From Verrucomicrobiota bacterium (lineage in GTDB: Bacteria > Verrucomicrobiota > Verrucomicrobiia > Opitutales > Opitutaceae), in assembly GCA_016222805.1 (NCBI GenBank), contig JACRQG010000014.1:1-57199 (forward strand): DNA of 57,199 bases, written 5' to 3'. Numbering within the stretch: position 1 is the first letter of the stretch; each line of letters begins with the position of its first letter. Below are positions 9,919-18,441 of the stretch, in pieces. The notes beneath the pieces were generated by a model. That model ran no database searches, had not been told where the DNA came from, and saw nothing but the letters and a program-made list of their open reading frames with translations. The position numbers were made by a program, and so were the translations under genes.

Positions 9919-10707
9919 ATGCTGCACTACCTGAAAGTCTGGGGCGCGAGCGCCCGCTACTCGATGGTCCGGACGCTCATGTTCCGCGGCGACTTCTTCG
10001 TGTGGTCGCTGGTCGAGCTTTTCTGGATGAGCGTCAACCTGCTCCTCGTCGCCGTGATCTACCGCCACACGACCAACGTGGCGGGCTGGAGCAAGTACGA
10101 GATGATGCTGCTCGTCGGCACCTCGATGCTGATCCAGCGGTTCCTGATGGGGTTCTTCTGGAGCAGCATCTTCGAGATGGGGCGCAACGTCCGCACGGGC
10201 AACTTCGACTTCTTCCTCGCCCAGCCCGGCAACATCATGTTCATGGCCACGACGCGGAAGCTCGATCCGGACAGCCTGATCAACTCCGCGGTGGCCCTCA
10301 GCGTGGTGATCTACTCGGCGCGGCAGCTCGGGCTGCACCCCGGGTTCGGCGAAGTGGCGCTCTACGCCGGCCTCGTCTTCTGCGGCCTGGTGATCCACTA
10401 TAGCATCCTGGTGCTGTCCGTCTCGGCGGTCTTCTGGCTGACGAGCGCCCAGGGCGTCGAGGGCGGCTATTTCACCCTGACAGAGTTCTCCCGGCTGCCC
10501 CGCGAGGCCTTCAAGGGAGTCACGAACGTCCTGTTTGTCTGGCTGCTGCCGGTGGTCGTGGTCAGCAATGCCCCGGCCCGCGTGCTCCTCCACGGATTCG
10601 AGGTGCGATGGGCCCTGTGGCTCGCCGGCCTGGCCGCCCTCTGGTTCGCTCTCGCCGTCTTCGTCTTTCACCGCGGCCTCCGCCGCTACGCCAGCGCCAG
10701 CTCGTGA
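9919..10707 (+). CDS. ABC-2 family transporter permease, second subunit
   Basis: A 262-residue membrane protein, paralogous in layout to the preceding permease: about six transmembrane segments and the FEMGRNVRTGNFDFFLAQPG loop, equivalent to the '[14 protein letters not shown]' loop of its neighbour. It starts 39 bases after the first permease and its stop overlaps the RNase III start (TGATG). The permease pair is thus in one unit with rnc. It presumably pairs with the first permease and a distant ATPase. The substrate is unknown. Confidence 0.88.
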   Translation: MLHYLKVWGASARYSMVRTLMFRGDFFVWSLVELFWMSVNLLLVAVIYRHTTNVAGWSKYEMMLLVGTSMLIQRFLMGFFWSSIFEMGRNVRTGNFDFFLAQPGNIMFMATTRKLDPDSLINSAVALSVVIYSARQLGLHPGFGEVALYAGLVFCGLVIHYSILVLSVSAVFWLTSAQGVEGGYFTLTEFSRLPREAFKGVTNVLFVWLLPVVVVSNAPARVLLHGFEVRWALWLAGLAALWFALAVFVFHRGLRRYASASS

Positions 10708-11399
10708 TGGATCCCGCCCACCGCCTGATCGAACGCCTCGGGGTCGCCTTCCGCGACCGCGCGCTGCTCGATCGCGCCCTGACGCATTCCTCCCTGCTCC
10801 AGGATCGGCCGGATCTCCGCGAAAGCAACCAGCGCCTCGAGTTCCTCGGCGACGCCGTGCTCCAGCTGGTGCTCACGGAGGAGCTGTTCCGCCGCTTTCC
10901 CCAAGATCGCGAGGGCGTGCTCAGCAAGCGGCGCGCCGCGCTCGCCAACGGCACCTACCTCGCGCGGCTCGCGCGGGAGATCGGCCTGGATGCCGCCCTG
11001 CGGTTCGGCGCAAGCGAGGAGGCAACCGGCGGCCGGGACCGCGATTCGGCACTCGAGGACGCCTTCGAGGCGCTGATTGGCGCCGTCTATCTCGATCGCG
11101 GCCTGGACGAGGCCCGCCGGGTCGTGCTCCGCATCTACCGCGGCATCGAGGAGCGACTCGCCGCCGTCGAGGATTTTGAGAATCCCAAGGGCCGCCTGCA
11201 GGAGATCGTCCAGCCGCTGCACGGCAACCAGGCGCTCCGGTACGAGGTCCTCTGCATCGAAGGGGAAGACCATGCCCGCAGCTATGAGGTCGCCGTGTTT
11301 CTGATCGATCGCCAGCTGGGTACCGGGCGCGGCACCTCCAAGAAGTCCGCCGAGGAAGCGGCCGCCCGCGAAGCCCTGCGCGTCCTGCGCGCGACCTGA
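10707..11399 (+). CDS. rnc: Ribonuclease III
   Basis: A 230-residue dsRNA endonuclease that processes rRNA precursors and structured mRNAs. The N-terminal RNase III domain carries the signature NQRLEFLGDAVLQLVLTEEL, and the second acidic site DSALEDAFEALIGAVYLDRG. The double-stranded-RNA-binding domain lies at residues ~155-228 (PKGRLQEIVQ, then GTGRGTSKKSAEEAAAREAL). Length and domain order are normal. The start ATG overlaps the permease stop by one base. A longer in-frame start (10608) would run through the permease and is not favoured. Confidence 0.95.
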   Translation: MDPAHRLIERLGVAFRDRALLDRALTHSSLLQDRPDLRESNQRLEFLGDAVLQLVLTEELFRRFPQDREGVLSKRRAALANGTYLARLAREIGLDAALRFGASEEATGGRDRDSALEDAFEALIGAVYLDRGLDEARRVVLRIYRGIEERLAAVEDFENPKGRLQEIVQPLHGNQALRYEVLCIEGEDHARSYEVAVFLIDRQLGTGRGTSKKSAEEAAAREALRVLRAT

Positions 11400-11500
11400 G
11401 GCGGTTTCAGTGGCCGGGCGGCCGTCTTGGCGCGCCGCTGCCGCGGAGTCGGGCGCGGGCTTGTCGGATCCGCCTGCCCGGCTATGGTGGGCCGCTCCGC

Positions 11501-14500
11501 ATGCCGGAAGTCTCCTCCAGTGCCCGCCACCGGCTCACCGGTGTCTGCCCGCCCGCCCGGGGCGCGGTCGTCGCCGCGCTGACCCGCACCCATCCGGCGC
11601 CGGTCTGGCTCGTCGTGACCGACACGCTGAAGGCCGCCGAACACCTCGCCGAGGATGTGACGTTCTTTGCCAGCCTCGACGGCGAGGCCCGGCCGGTCAC
11701 CTCCCTTGTCTTTCCAGAGTCCCTCGCGGAATCGAGCGAGATGCGCGAGGCGTTTGCGGCCTCGAGCGAACGCCTCGCGGTGTTGTCGCGGCTGCGGGCG
11801 ATCCGCGGGATGGCAGCGGCCCCCGACACGCTGGTCGTGGTCACCACGCCGGGGGCCTTGTTCCAACCGGTGCCGGCCCTGGAGGAATTCTCTCGCCGCG
11901 AACTCGCACTGACCCGCGGACAGCCGCAGCCGTTCGCGCAACTCCTGGAGGAGCTCCGCCGGCTGGACTACGATTGCGAAGCGGTGTGCGAGGCGCCCGG
12001 CCACTACGCCGTTCGCGGCGGCATCGTCGATGTCTACCCGGTGACCGCGGATCGCCCGTATCGCCTGGATTTCTTCGGCGACGAGATCGAATCGATCCGC
12101 GAGTTCGATCCCGTCTCGCAGCGCTCGGGGGCCGCCGTCGAGCGAATCACCCTCGCCGCCTCTCCGCGCGTGCACCTCGACTCGAGCGGCACGGGACTGG
12201 CCGACTACCTCGCCCCCGCCTCCCATCTGCTGCTGATCGAACCGGCGATGCTGGAGGCCGAGGTCAACGCGCTGGCACCGGCCGATCACGCCGGACTGGG
12301 GCCGTTGCTCGCCCGCGCCGCGGCGACCTTCGGGCTCGGCGACCTCGACGAGGCGTGCCCGTGGTTCGACAACGCCGCCCACGAGGTCACCTGGAACACG
12401 GAGGCACTCGCCCACCACCGGCGAACCCCGGGCGACGGACTGGTCGCCCAGGAGCGCCTGACCGTGGAGGAAGACGCCCGCCGGGACTTTCTCCACCAGC
12501 TCGCCGGCTGGCAGGCCGATGGGTACGAGGTGGCGATCGTCGTCGCCAAGGAGGGAGAGGAGCAACGGGCCCGCGAGATCCTCGCGGCCGACCCGCGCCT
12601 GAAGACGCTGCATCCCCGCTGGCTGCGCGGCACGCTCAACGAGGGCTTCCGACTCACCGACCGCGACGGCGCCCGGTTTGCGCTCGGGGGCCGGCCGGCC
12701 GCGGCTCGCTCCGCCCGCAGCGCCCCCGCGCGCGGCCTCGTCCTCGTGACAGAGACGGAGGTGTTCGGGCGCCAGCGCCCCCGTCGCCCCGTGCTGGCGT
12801 CGCGGGCCGTCGCCCACCGCGCCCAGGTCGACCAGCTGCTCGATTTCTCCGAACTCGTCGAGGGCGACTTCGTCGTTCACCTCCAGCACGGCATTGCGCA
12901 CTACCGGGGCATCACCCGGATCGACACCGCCCAGGGCCTGCGGGAGGTCATTTCGCTGGAGTTCGACGACAGCGTCACGCTCCACGTGCCGCTGCAGGAA
13001 TCGCACCTCATCAGCCGCTACGTGGGCCTGAGCAAGACCCGCCCCCAGTTGGGGCGCATCGGCTCCGGCCGCTGGGAGAAGGCCCGCCAGGCCGCGGAAC
13101 GCGCCACCCTGGATCTCGCCGCGGAACTGCTCCGCATCCAGGCCGCCCGCGAGGCCCAACCCGGCCAGGCCTGCGCCCCTGACAACGCGTGGCAGAAGGA
13201 GTTCGAAGCCTCGTTTCCGTTCACCGAGACCCGAGATCAGCTCCGCGCCATCGCCGAGACCAAGGCCGACCTGGAGAAGACGCGCCCGATGGATCGGCTG
13301 ATCTGCGGCGATGTGGGCTTCGGCAAGACGGAAGTCGCCATCCGCGCCGCCTTCAAGGCCGTGCAGGACGGACGCCAGGTGGCGGTGCTGGTGCCCACCA
13401 CCGTCCTCGCCCAGCAACACCTCAACACGTTTCGCGAGCGCATGGCGGGCTACCCGATCGTGATCGAGATGCTCAGCCGCTTCCGCTCGCGAGCGGAGCT
13501 GAAGAAGATCCTCGCCGCCACCGCCGCCGGCCAGGTCGACATCCTCATCGGCACGCACCGGCTCCTCCAGCACGATGTCGTGTTCAAGGAACTCGGCCTG
13601 GTGGTGATCGACGAGGAGCAGCGGTTCGGAGTGAAGCACAAGGAGGTCTTCAAGCGCATGCGCGCGACCGTCGATGTGCTGTCGATGAGCGCGACCCCGA
13701 TCCCGCGCACGCTCTACCTCGCGCTCACCGGGGCGCGCGACCTGAGCGTGATCGAGACGCCCCCTTCCAACCGCCATCCGATCCAGACCATCGTCAAGAC
13801 CTACGACGAGAAGGTCGTCGTCGATGCGATCCACTTCGAGCTCCGGCGCGGCGGCCAGGTCTTCTACCTGCACAACCGGGTCCAGACGATCGATCTTGTC
13901 GCCGCCCGGCTGCGGGAGCTGCTGCCCGGGGTGCGCATCGGCGTCGGCCACGGCCAGATGCATGCCGACGAACTCGAAGAGGTCATGACGGAATTTGTCG
14001 CCGGCCGATACCAGGTGCTGGTCTCGACCACCATCATCGAGAGCGGCCTCGATATTCCCAACAGCAACACCATCATCATCGAGGGAGCGGACCGCTTCGG
14101 CCTGTCGCAGCTTTACCAGCTCCGCGGGCGGGTCGGACGGTTCAAACACCAGGCATACGCCTACCTCCTCCTGCATCGCCACACCCGGCTCCTCGAGGTC
14201 GCCCGGCAACGCCTGACCGCCATGCGGCAGCACAACCAGCTCGGCGCCGGCTTCCGCATCGCGATGCGGGACCTGGAGCTGCGCGGGGCCGGCAACCTGC
14301 TCGGCGCCGAGCAAAGCGGCCACATCGTCGGCGTCGGCTTCGAGCTCTACTGCCAACTCCTGCGGCAATCGGTCGCGCGGCTGCGCGGCGAAAAGACCGC
14401 CGCCACCATCCGTGCGGCCGTGAAGCTCGACTTCGTCTTTGTCGGCGACGGCACCCCGACCTCCGGCGCCACCGGACGCCACGTCGACGGTTACACCGCC

Positions 14501-14911
14501 CTGAAGGACGACGAGGACGCCCACGCCGTCGAAGTTGCCGGGATCCAGGCCCGCATCCCGTCGACCTACGTCGCCGAAACCCGCCTCCGCATCGACTTCT
14601 ACCGCAAGCTGGCGATGGCCGACTCCCTGCCGGTCCTCCGCCAGATCGAGTCCGACCTGCGGGACCGCTTCGGGAAGTTCGGGGAAGAGGTCAAAGCCCT
14701 GCTGCTGGTGACAGAGGTTCGACTCCGGGCGGAACAAAAGGGCCTCCTCTCCGTCGAAACCGACTCCGGCCGGCTCAAATGCCTGCGGCGCCAGGGCGCC
14801 ACGCAGGACTGGGTCCAGGTCGGAGGACGGTTTCCAAGGTTGACCGCCCCCAAGCCCCTCCTACGTTTGCGCGAAATTCTCTCGTTTGTGACCAATCTGC
14901 CGAACCCATGA
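11501..14911 (+). CDS. mfd: Transcription-repair coupling factor Mfd
   Basis: A 1136-residue, full-length superfamily 2 translocase. It removes RNA polymerase stalled at lesions and recruits UvrA. The UvrB-like N-terminal region includes YAVRGGIVDVYP. The RNA-polymerase-interacting domain starts near residue 455 (DFVVHLQHGIAHYRG). The helicase motifs are Walker A GDVGFGKTEVAIRA (~602), the DEEQ box (VVIDEEQRFGVKHKE, ~703), SATPIPRTLYLA, and motif VI DRFGLSQLYQLRGRVGR. The C-terminal UvrA-masking domain follows. Its stop overlaps the SurA-like start (ATGA), suggesting coupling. Confidence 0.96.
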   Translation: MPEVSSSARHRLTGVCPPARGAVVAALTRTHPAPVWLVVTDTLKAAEHLAEDVTFFASLDGEARPVTSLVFPESLAESSEMREAFAASSERLAVLSRLRAIRGMAAAPDTLVVVTTPGALFQPVPALEEFSRRELALTRGQPQPFAQLLEELRRLDYDCEAVCEAPGHYAVRGGIVDVYPVTADRPYRLDFFGDEIESIREFDPVSQRSGAAVERITLAASPRVHLDSSGTGLADYLAPASHLLLIEPAMLEAEVNALAPADHAGLGPLLARAAATFGLGDLDEACPWFDNAAHEVTWNTEALAHHRRTPGDGLVAQERLTVEEDARRDFLHQLAGWQADGYEVAIVVAKEGEEQRAREILAADPRLKTLHPRWLRGTLNEGFRLTDRDGARFALGGRPAAARSARSAPARGLVLVTETEVFGRQRPRRPVLASRAVAHRAQVDQLLDFSELVEGDFVVHLQHGIAHYRGITRIDTAQGLREVISLEFDDSVTLHVPLQESHLISRYVGLSKTRPQLGRIGSGRWEKARQAAERATLDLAAELLRIQAAREAQPGQACAPDNAWQKEFEASFPFTETRDQLRAIAETKADLEKTRPMDRLICGDVGFGKTEVAIRAAFKAVQDGRQVAVLVPTTVLAQQHLNTFRERMAGYPIVIEMLSRFRSRAELKKILAATAAGQVDILIGTHRLLQHDVVFKELGLVVIDEEQRFGVKHKEVFKRMRATVDVLSMSATPIPRTLYLALTGARDLSVIETPPSNRHPIQTIVKTYDEKVVVDAIHFELRRGGQVFYLHNRVQTIDLVAARLRELLPGVRIGVGHGQMHADELEEVMTEFVAGRYQVLVSTTIIESGLDIPNSNTIIIEGADRFGLSQLYQLRGRVGRFKHQAYAYLLLHRHTRLLEVARQRLTAMRQHNQLGAGFRIAMRDLELRGAGNLLGAEQSGHIVGVGFELYCQLLRQSVARLRGEKTAATIRAAVKLDFVFVGDGTPTSGATGRHVDGYTALKDDEDAHAVEVAGIQARIPSTYVAETRLRIDFYRKLAMADSLPVLRQIESDLRDRFGKFGEEVKALLLVTEVRLRAEQKGLLSVETDSGRLKCLRRQGATQDWVQVGGRFPRLTAPKPLLRLREILSFVTNLPNP

Positions 14912-15927
14912 CGATCCGCTGCAGCCTCGTACCCACTCTGCTCGCCGTCGCGTCGATCGCCTCCCTGCCAGCCCAAACCCCGGCACCGGCAGGACCGTCC
15001 AGCGACCCGGTTGCCCAGAACCTGAACCTTCGGTTCGCGAACGGCATCGTCGCCGTTGCCGAGGAAAAGATCATCACCGTGGCCGATGTGATGCAGGAGA
15101 TCGGCCCCCTCCTGCCCCAGCTCCGCAATGAGGCCCGCAACGAGAAGGAGTTCCAGGAGCGCCTGGAGCAGCTGCAGGACAGCGCGATCCAAAACCTGAT
15201 CGATCGGGTGTTGATTGTGAAGGAGTTCCGCAAGGACGAGAAGCGCCAGATTCCGCAGCAGTACATCGAGAATGCGATGGCTGATGAGATCGCCGAACGC
15301 TTTGAGGGCGATCGGTCCAAGTTCCTCGCCTACCTTCGCGCCAAGGGCCAGACGATCCGCGACTACCGCCGCGAGGTGGAGGAGAACATCATCTTCCAGT
15401 ACATGCAGGGTCAGCAGCGGAAGTCGCAGAGCATCGTCAGCCCGGTGCGCATCGAGACGTACTACAACGAGAACAAGGACCGCTTCTACCGGGAGGACGA
15501 GGTCCACCTGCGCCTCATCCAGCTGACCCGCACCGAGACCGAGACGGACGCCACCTTGATGGAACAGGCCCGGATGATTGTCTCCCGTGCCAAGGCCGGG
15601 GAGAAATTCGAGGATCTCGCGAAGCAGTTCAGCAAGGACCTGAAGCGCAGCAAAGGTGGCGACTGGGGTCCGCTGAAGCGCTCCGACTTCCGCAAGGAGT
15701 TCAGCGAGGTTGCCTTCAACCTGAAGAAGGGCGAGGCGTCCGAACCGATTCTGCTCCCGGAGGGCGCATTTATTCTCTACGCCGAGGATCGCCGCTTCGC
15801 CGGCATCCAGCCGCTCGACGAGGTGCGCGATCAGATTGAGCGTGTGCTCATCCAGCAGATGTCCCGCACCAGCCAGGAACGCTGGCTCGAGCGACTCCGC
15901 CGCAACGGCTACGTAAAGTACTACTGA
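14908..15927 (+). CDS. SurA-like periplasmic peptidyl-prolyl isomerase/chaperone
   Basis: A 339-residue exported protein. The N-terminal hydrophobic segment (SLVPTLLAVASIASLPA) ends in an Ala-rich cleavage region. Residues ~45-180 are a SurA-N-like helical chaperone domain (NGIVAVAEEKIITVADVMQE; LIDRVLIVKEF). One parvulin/PpiC rotamase domain follows at ~205-310 (VHLRLIQLTR, AGEKFEDLAKQFSKDLKRSK, GGDWGPLKRSDF, FNLKKGEASEPI). SurA from proteobacteria has two parvulin domains; this has one. The likely role is folding of outer-membrane or exported proteins. It converges with the next gene, overlapping by seven bases. Confidence 0.9.
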   Translation: MTIRCSLVPTLLAVASIASLPAQTPAPAGPSSDPVAQNLNLRFANGIVAVAEEKIITVADVMQEIGPLLPQLRNEARNEKEFQERLEQLQDSAIQNLIDRVLIVKEFRKDEKRQIPQQYIENAMADEIAERFEGDRSKFLAYLRAKGQTIRDYRREVEENIIFQYMQGQQRKSQSIVSPVRIETYYNENKDRFYREDEVHLRLIQLTRTETETDATLMEQARMIVSRAKAGEKFEDLAKQFSKDLKRSKGGDWGPLKRSDFRKEFSEVAFNLKKGEASEPILLPEGAFILYAEDRRFAGIQPLDEVRDQIERVLIQQMSRTSQERWLERLRRNGYVKYY

Positions 15928-16460
15928 TCGCCTCCGGCGACCCCGGTAAACGCAAGCGCCGCGATCGCCCGGGAACCGATCCTGGTCCGCGGAGCCGGCA
16001 GAAACGCCCGCACGACGGTACCGATGTAGTTGCGCTCGGCCACCAAAGTCCCATCCGGTTCCCGATTCGCCAGCCCCTGCACCACCCATCCGCGGGCGGT
16101 GCGGCGCAACAACTGGTGCGCCACCGGCCTCCCCGCATCGCCCAGGAACACCACGGTCATCCCGGCCCGGAGCGAACGCAGGGCCTGCCGCTGGATCACG
16201 ATCACCGTGCGGTCCGGAAACAGCGGCGCCATCGAGTCACCGCAACCCACCATCACGTCTCCCGACGGCAGGGTCGCAGCCAGCGCCTCCGCCTTCCGCC
16301 ACGCCTGCACCGCGGCGCTCACGTCCTGCTCGGTGGAAGCCTTCGCCCGGTCCCCCGCGACTTCGTCCGCTGCCAGGCTGCAACCCACTCCGGCCAGGAA
16401 AAAGCCCGCGCCGAGGCGCAAGAAAGACAGGACGGGGCGGGATCGTGGGTGTTTCCCCAT
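15921..16460 (-). CDS. Exported or membrane-anchored S24/S26 signal-peptidase-fold protein, Ser/His type
   Basis: A 179-residue protein. Residues ~8-31 form a signal peptide or anchor (VLSFLRLGAGFFLAGVGCSLAA). The core has the peptidase box VGCGDSMAPLFPDRTVIVIQ, with the nucleophile-type Ser in GDSM, and later PVAHQLLRRT, where a His stands at the position of the general base. Bacterial type I signal peptidases use Lys there; SipW/archaeal forms use His. It could be a minor signal peptidase or a derived protein. It has no second transmembrane segment. It is divergent from radC and ends inside the surA-like gene. Confidence 0.7.
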   Translation of the reverse strand: MGKHPRSRPVLSFLRLGAGFFLAGVGCSLAADEVAGDRAKASTEQDVSAAVQAWRKAEALAATLPSGDVMVGCGDSMAPLFPDRTVIVIQRQALRSLRAGMTVVFLGDAGRPVAHQLLRRTARGWVVQGLANREPDGTLVAERNYIGTVVRAFLPAPRTRIGSRAIAALAFTGVAGGDQ

Positions 16461-16589
16461 CGGGGAATCCTAGACACCCTGAACCAATCCGTGAATAGGG
16501 TGCCCACTGGTTTTGGAGCCGCCACGATCCCTCAGTACGATCGGACGTAAGGATTGGCAGCCGGCGCGAAGGCGTCCCATCCTGCCGCC

Positions 16590-17315
16590 GTGCCCCCAGC
16601 CCCCGACCGGCCCACCCCCAACCGTCTGCGCGAAACCGCCGCCAATGACCGCCCGCAGGAGCGCCTGGAGCGGTTCGGCCCGCAGGTCCTCAGCGATGCC
16701 GAACTGCTCGCCATGCTGCTGCGCAGCGGCACCCAGGGCCACGATGTGCTGACCCTCTCGACCCGCCTGATTCAGGAGGCAGGATCCCTGGCCGGCCTCA
16801 CCCGCTGGCACGTGCAGGACTTCCGCCGGCTGAAGGGCATCGGCCCGGTGAAGGCCCTGCAGTTGGTCACGGTGATGGAGGTGGCCCGCCGGGTCGTGGC
16901 CCAGCAGGGCGAAGCGCACCCGCTGCTCGATCGGCCCGAACGGATCGCAGCCCACCTCCTGCCTTTCACCTTGGGCCTCGAAGTCGAGAAGTTCTGGGTG
17001 CTCTGCCTGAATCGGCGCAACCGGCTCCTCCGGCTCGTCGAGCTCACCTCGGGCACCGCCAACGCCACCCTGGCCCATCCCCGCGAGGTGTTTCGCACGG
17101 CGGTCCGCGAAGGTGCCTCCGCGGTCGTCTGCGCCCACAACCATCCGAGCGGCGATCCCGCGCCCAGCGCTCCGGACATCCAACTCACCCGCCAGCTTCG
17201 CGAGGCCGCCCGCACTGTCGACATCGCCCTGCTCGATCACCTGATCCTCGGCCGTGCCGCGGCCGATCCCACCGGGAGGGGATTCTACAGCTTTCGGGAA
17301 GCGGGTGTGCTCTGA
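16590..17315 (+). CDS. radC: RadC-family JAB/MPN-domain protein
   Basis: A 241-residue protein from the GTG at 16590; an in-frame TTG at 16554 would add 12 residues. The N-terminal helix-hairpin-helix-like part (ERFGPQVLSDAELLAMLLRS; LKGIGPVKALQLVTVMEVA) is followed by the MPN/JAMM metalloprotease-like domain with VCAHNHPSGDPAPSAPD, and then LLDHLILGR. Despite the name, a DNA-repair role for RadC is not established; it is widespread and often tied to competence or mobile DNA. All putative metal ligands are present. It is divergent from the S26-like gene. Confidence 0.92.
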   Translation: MPPAPDRPTPNRLRETAANDRPQERLERFGPQVLSDAELLAMLLRSGTQGHDVLTLSTRLIQEAGSLAGLTRWHVQDFRRLKGIGPVKALQLVTVMEVARRVVAQQGEAHPLLDRPERIAAHLLPFTLGLEVEKFWVLCLNRRNRLLRLVELTSGTANATLAHPREVFRTAVREGASAVVCAHNHPSGDPAPSAPDIQLTRQLREAARTVDIALLDHLILGRAAADPTGRGFYSFREAGVL

Positions 17316-17369
17316 TTCCGCCCGGTGCGGCGCACGGAGGCGCCCGGGTCGGACCCCGCCCGGCTCTGC

Positions 17370-18299
17370 CTACAGGCGCCCAGTCACGCTGGCACGGGCG
17401 GCGGCGGTGAGCATCCGCTCCGTGTCGGCCACCAAACGTTCGGTGTCACCCGGGAAGATCTCCGGCGCCACCTCCGCGCGAAACTGCTCCCAAGCCGCGT
17501 GCAGGAAATTGCGGATGTCGCCGGTCTGTTCGTGCTGCACCTGATCGGCCTGGGCCCGCAATTCGGGGATGCCGGTGTCGTGCAGACGCTTCGTATGGTC
17601 GATCAAGGCATCGAACTGCACCTGCGCCTCGGCCAGCGGCAGCGCCTTAATCCGATTCACCCAATCCGTGAAGCCGGGCTCCGGCAGCCGCGGCAGCGGC
17701 TTGGTCTGGATGCCATTGGCGCGGAAGACCCCGAGTTGCGCATCGGAAATCCGGTTCGCAAACCGCACCTCCTCCTCGACCGCCTGGGCGGCTTCGTAAG
17801 CGATCCCGAAGGCCTGCAGGGCCCCGGAGGAGTAGACGTTGGATTGCCGGGCGTACCCCGAACACGCGAGGTTTCGCACATTCCCCAGGGCCCGGGTGAA
17901 CTCGAAGATCTTCGCACCAAAGCGCTCCAGGCAGCGCAGCCAGTCCTCCTTCTGGCGCAGGGCCGCGAGCGACTCGATGTACTCGGGGCAGGATTCCCGC
18001 AACAGCGACTCGATCTCCTCCTCGATCATCCGCGCGATGTGCGGCTCGCACAAATCGAGCATCTCCATCCGCTGCCGCATCCGCTCCACCGATTGCTCCG
18101 TCGCCGACAGCTTGCCGCGGTGATCTTCCCGGACCTTCCGGGACAGAATGGCCATGAACGGCGGACGCGTCGCCTGCAGGGCCCGGAGTTCCGCTTCCTT
18201 TTCCGTCCAGACCGGCGTGAGCTGGGCACGGCAGAGCTTCAGATGCGCCTCGCGGTGCAGGAGGTCATGCAGCTTGCGGGTTAGTCCAGATTCGCTCAC
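17370..18299 (-). CDS. Conserved alpha-helical protein of unknown function
   Basis: A 309-residue protein starting at GTG 18299; no better ATG is near. I do not recognise the family. It is mostly helical with charged coiled-coil-like stretches (KLSATEQSVERMRQRMEMLD; ARMIEEEIESLLRESC). There are no membrane segments and no signal peptide, so it is probably cytoplasmic. A conserved-looking centre reads NVRNLACSGYARQSNVYSSG. The protein-like composition and lack of a competing frame support it being real. It lies between convergent radC and the divergent cytochrome/dehydrogenase gene. Confidence 0.75.
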   Translation of the reverse strand: MSESGLTRKLHDLLHREAHLKLCRAQLTPVWTEKEAELRALQATRPPFMAILSRKVREDHRGKLSATEQSVERMRQRMEMLDLCEPHIARMIEEEIESLLRESCPEYIESLAALRQKEDWLRCLERFGAKIFEFTRALGNVRNLACSGYARQSNVYSSGALQAFGIAYEAAQAVEEEVRFANRISDAQLGVFRANGIQTKPLPRLPEPGFTDWVNRIKALPLAEAQVQFDALIDHTKRLHDTGIPELRAQADQVQHEQTGDIRNFLHAAWEQFRAEVAPEIFPGDTERLVADTERMLTAAARASVTGRL

Positions 18300-18441
18300 G
18301 GGAAGGACACCAGTTCACTCGGAAATCCCCTCCCGCGCAAGATCCGCCTCCCACCCCGGGGAGGCCGGCGCCCCCGGGGAATCCCGGTGCGGAGCCTCCC
18401 GTCGTTGACGAACCGGTTTCGCCCCCTACGGTCCCCCCGCG

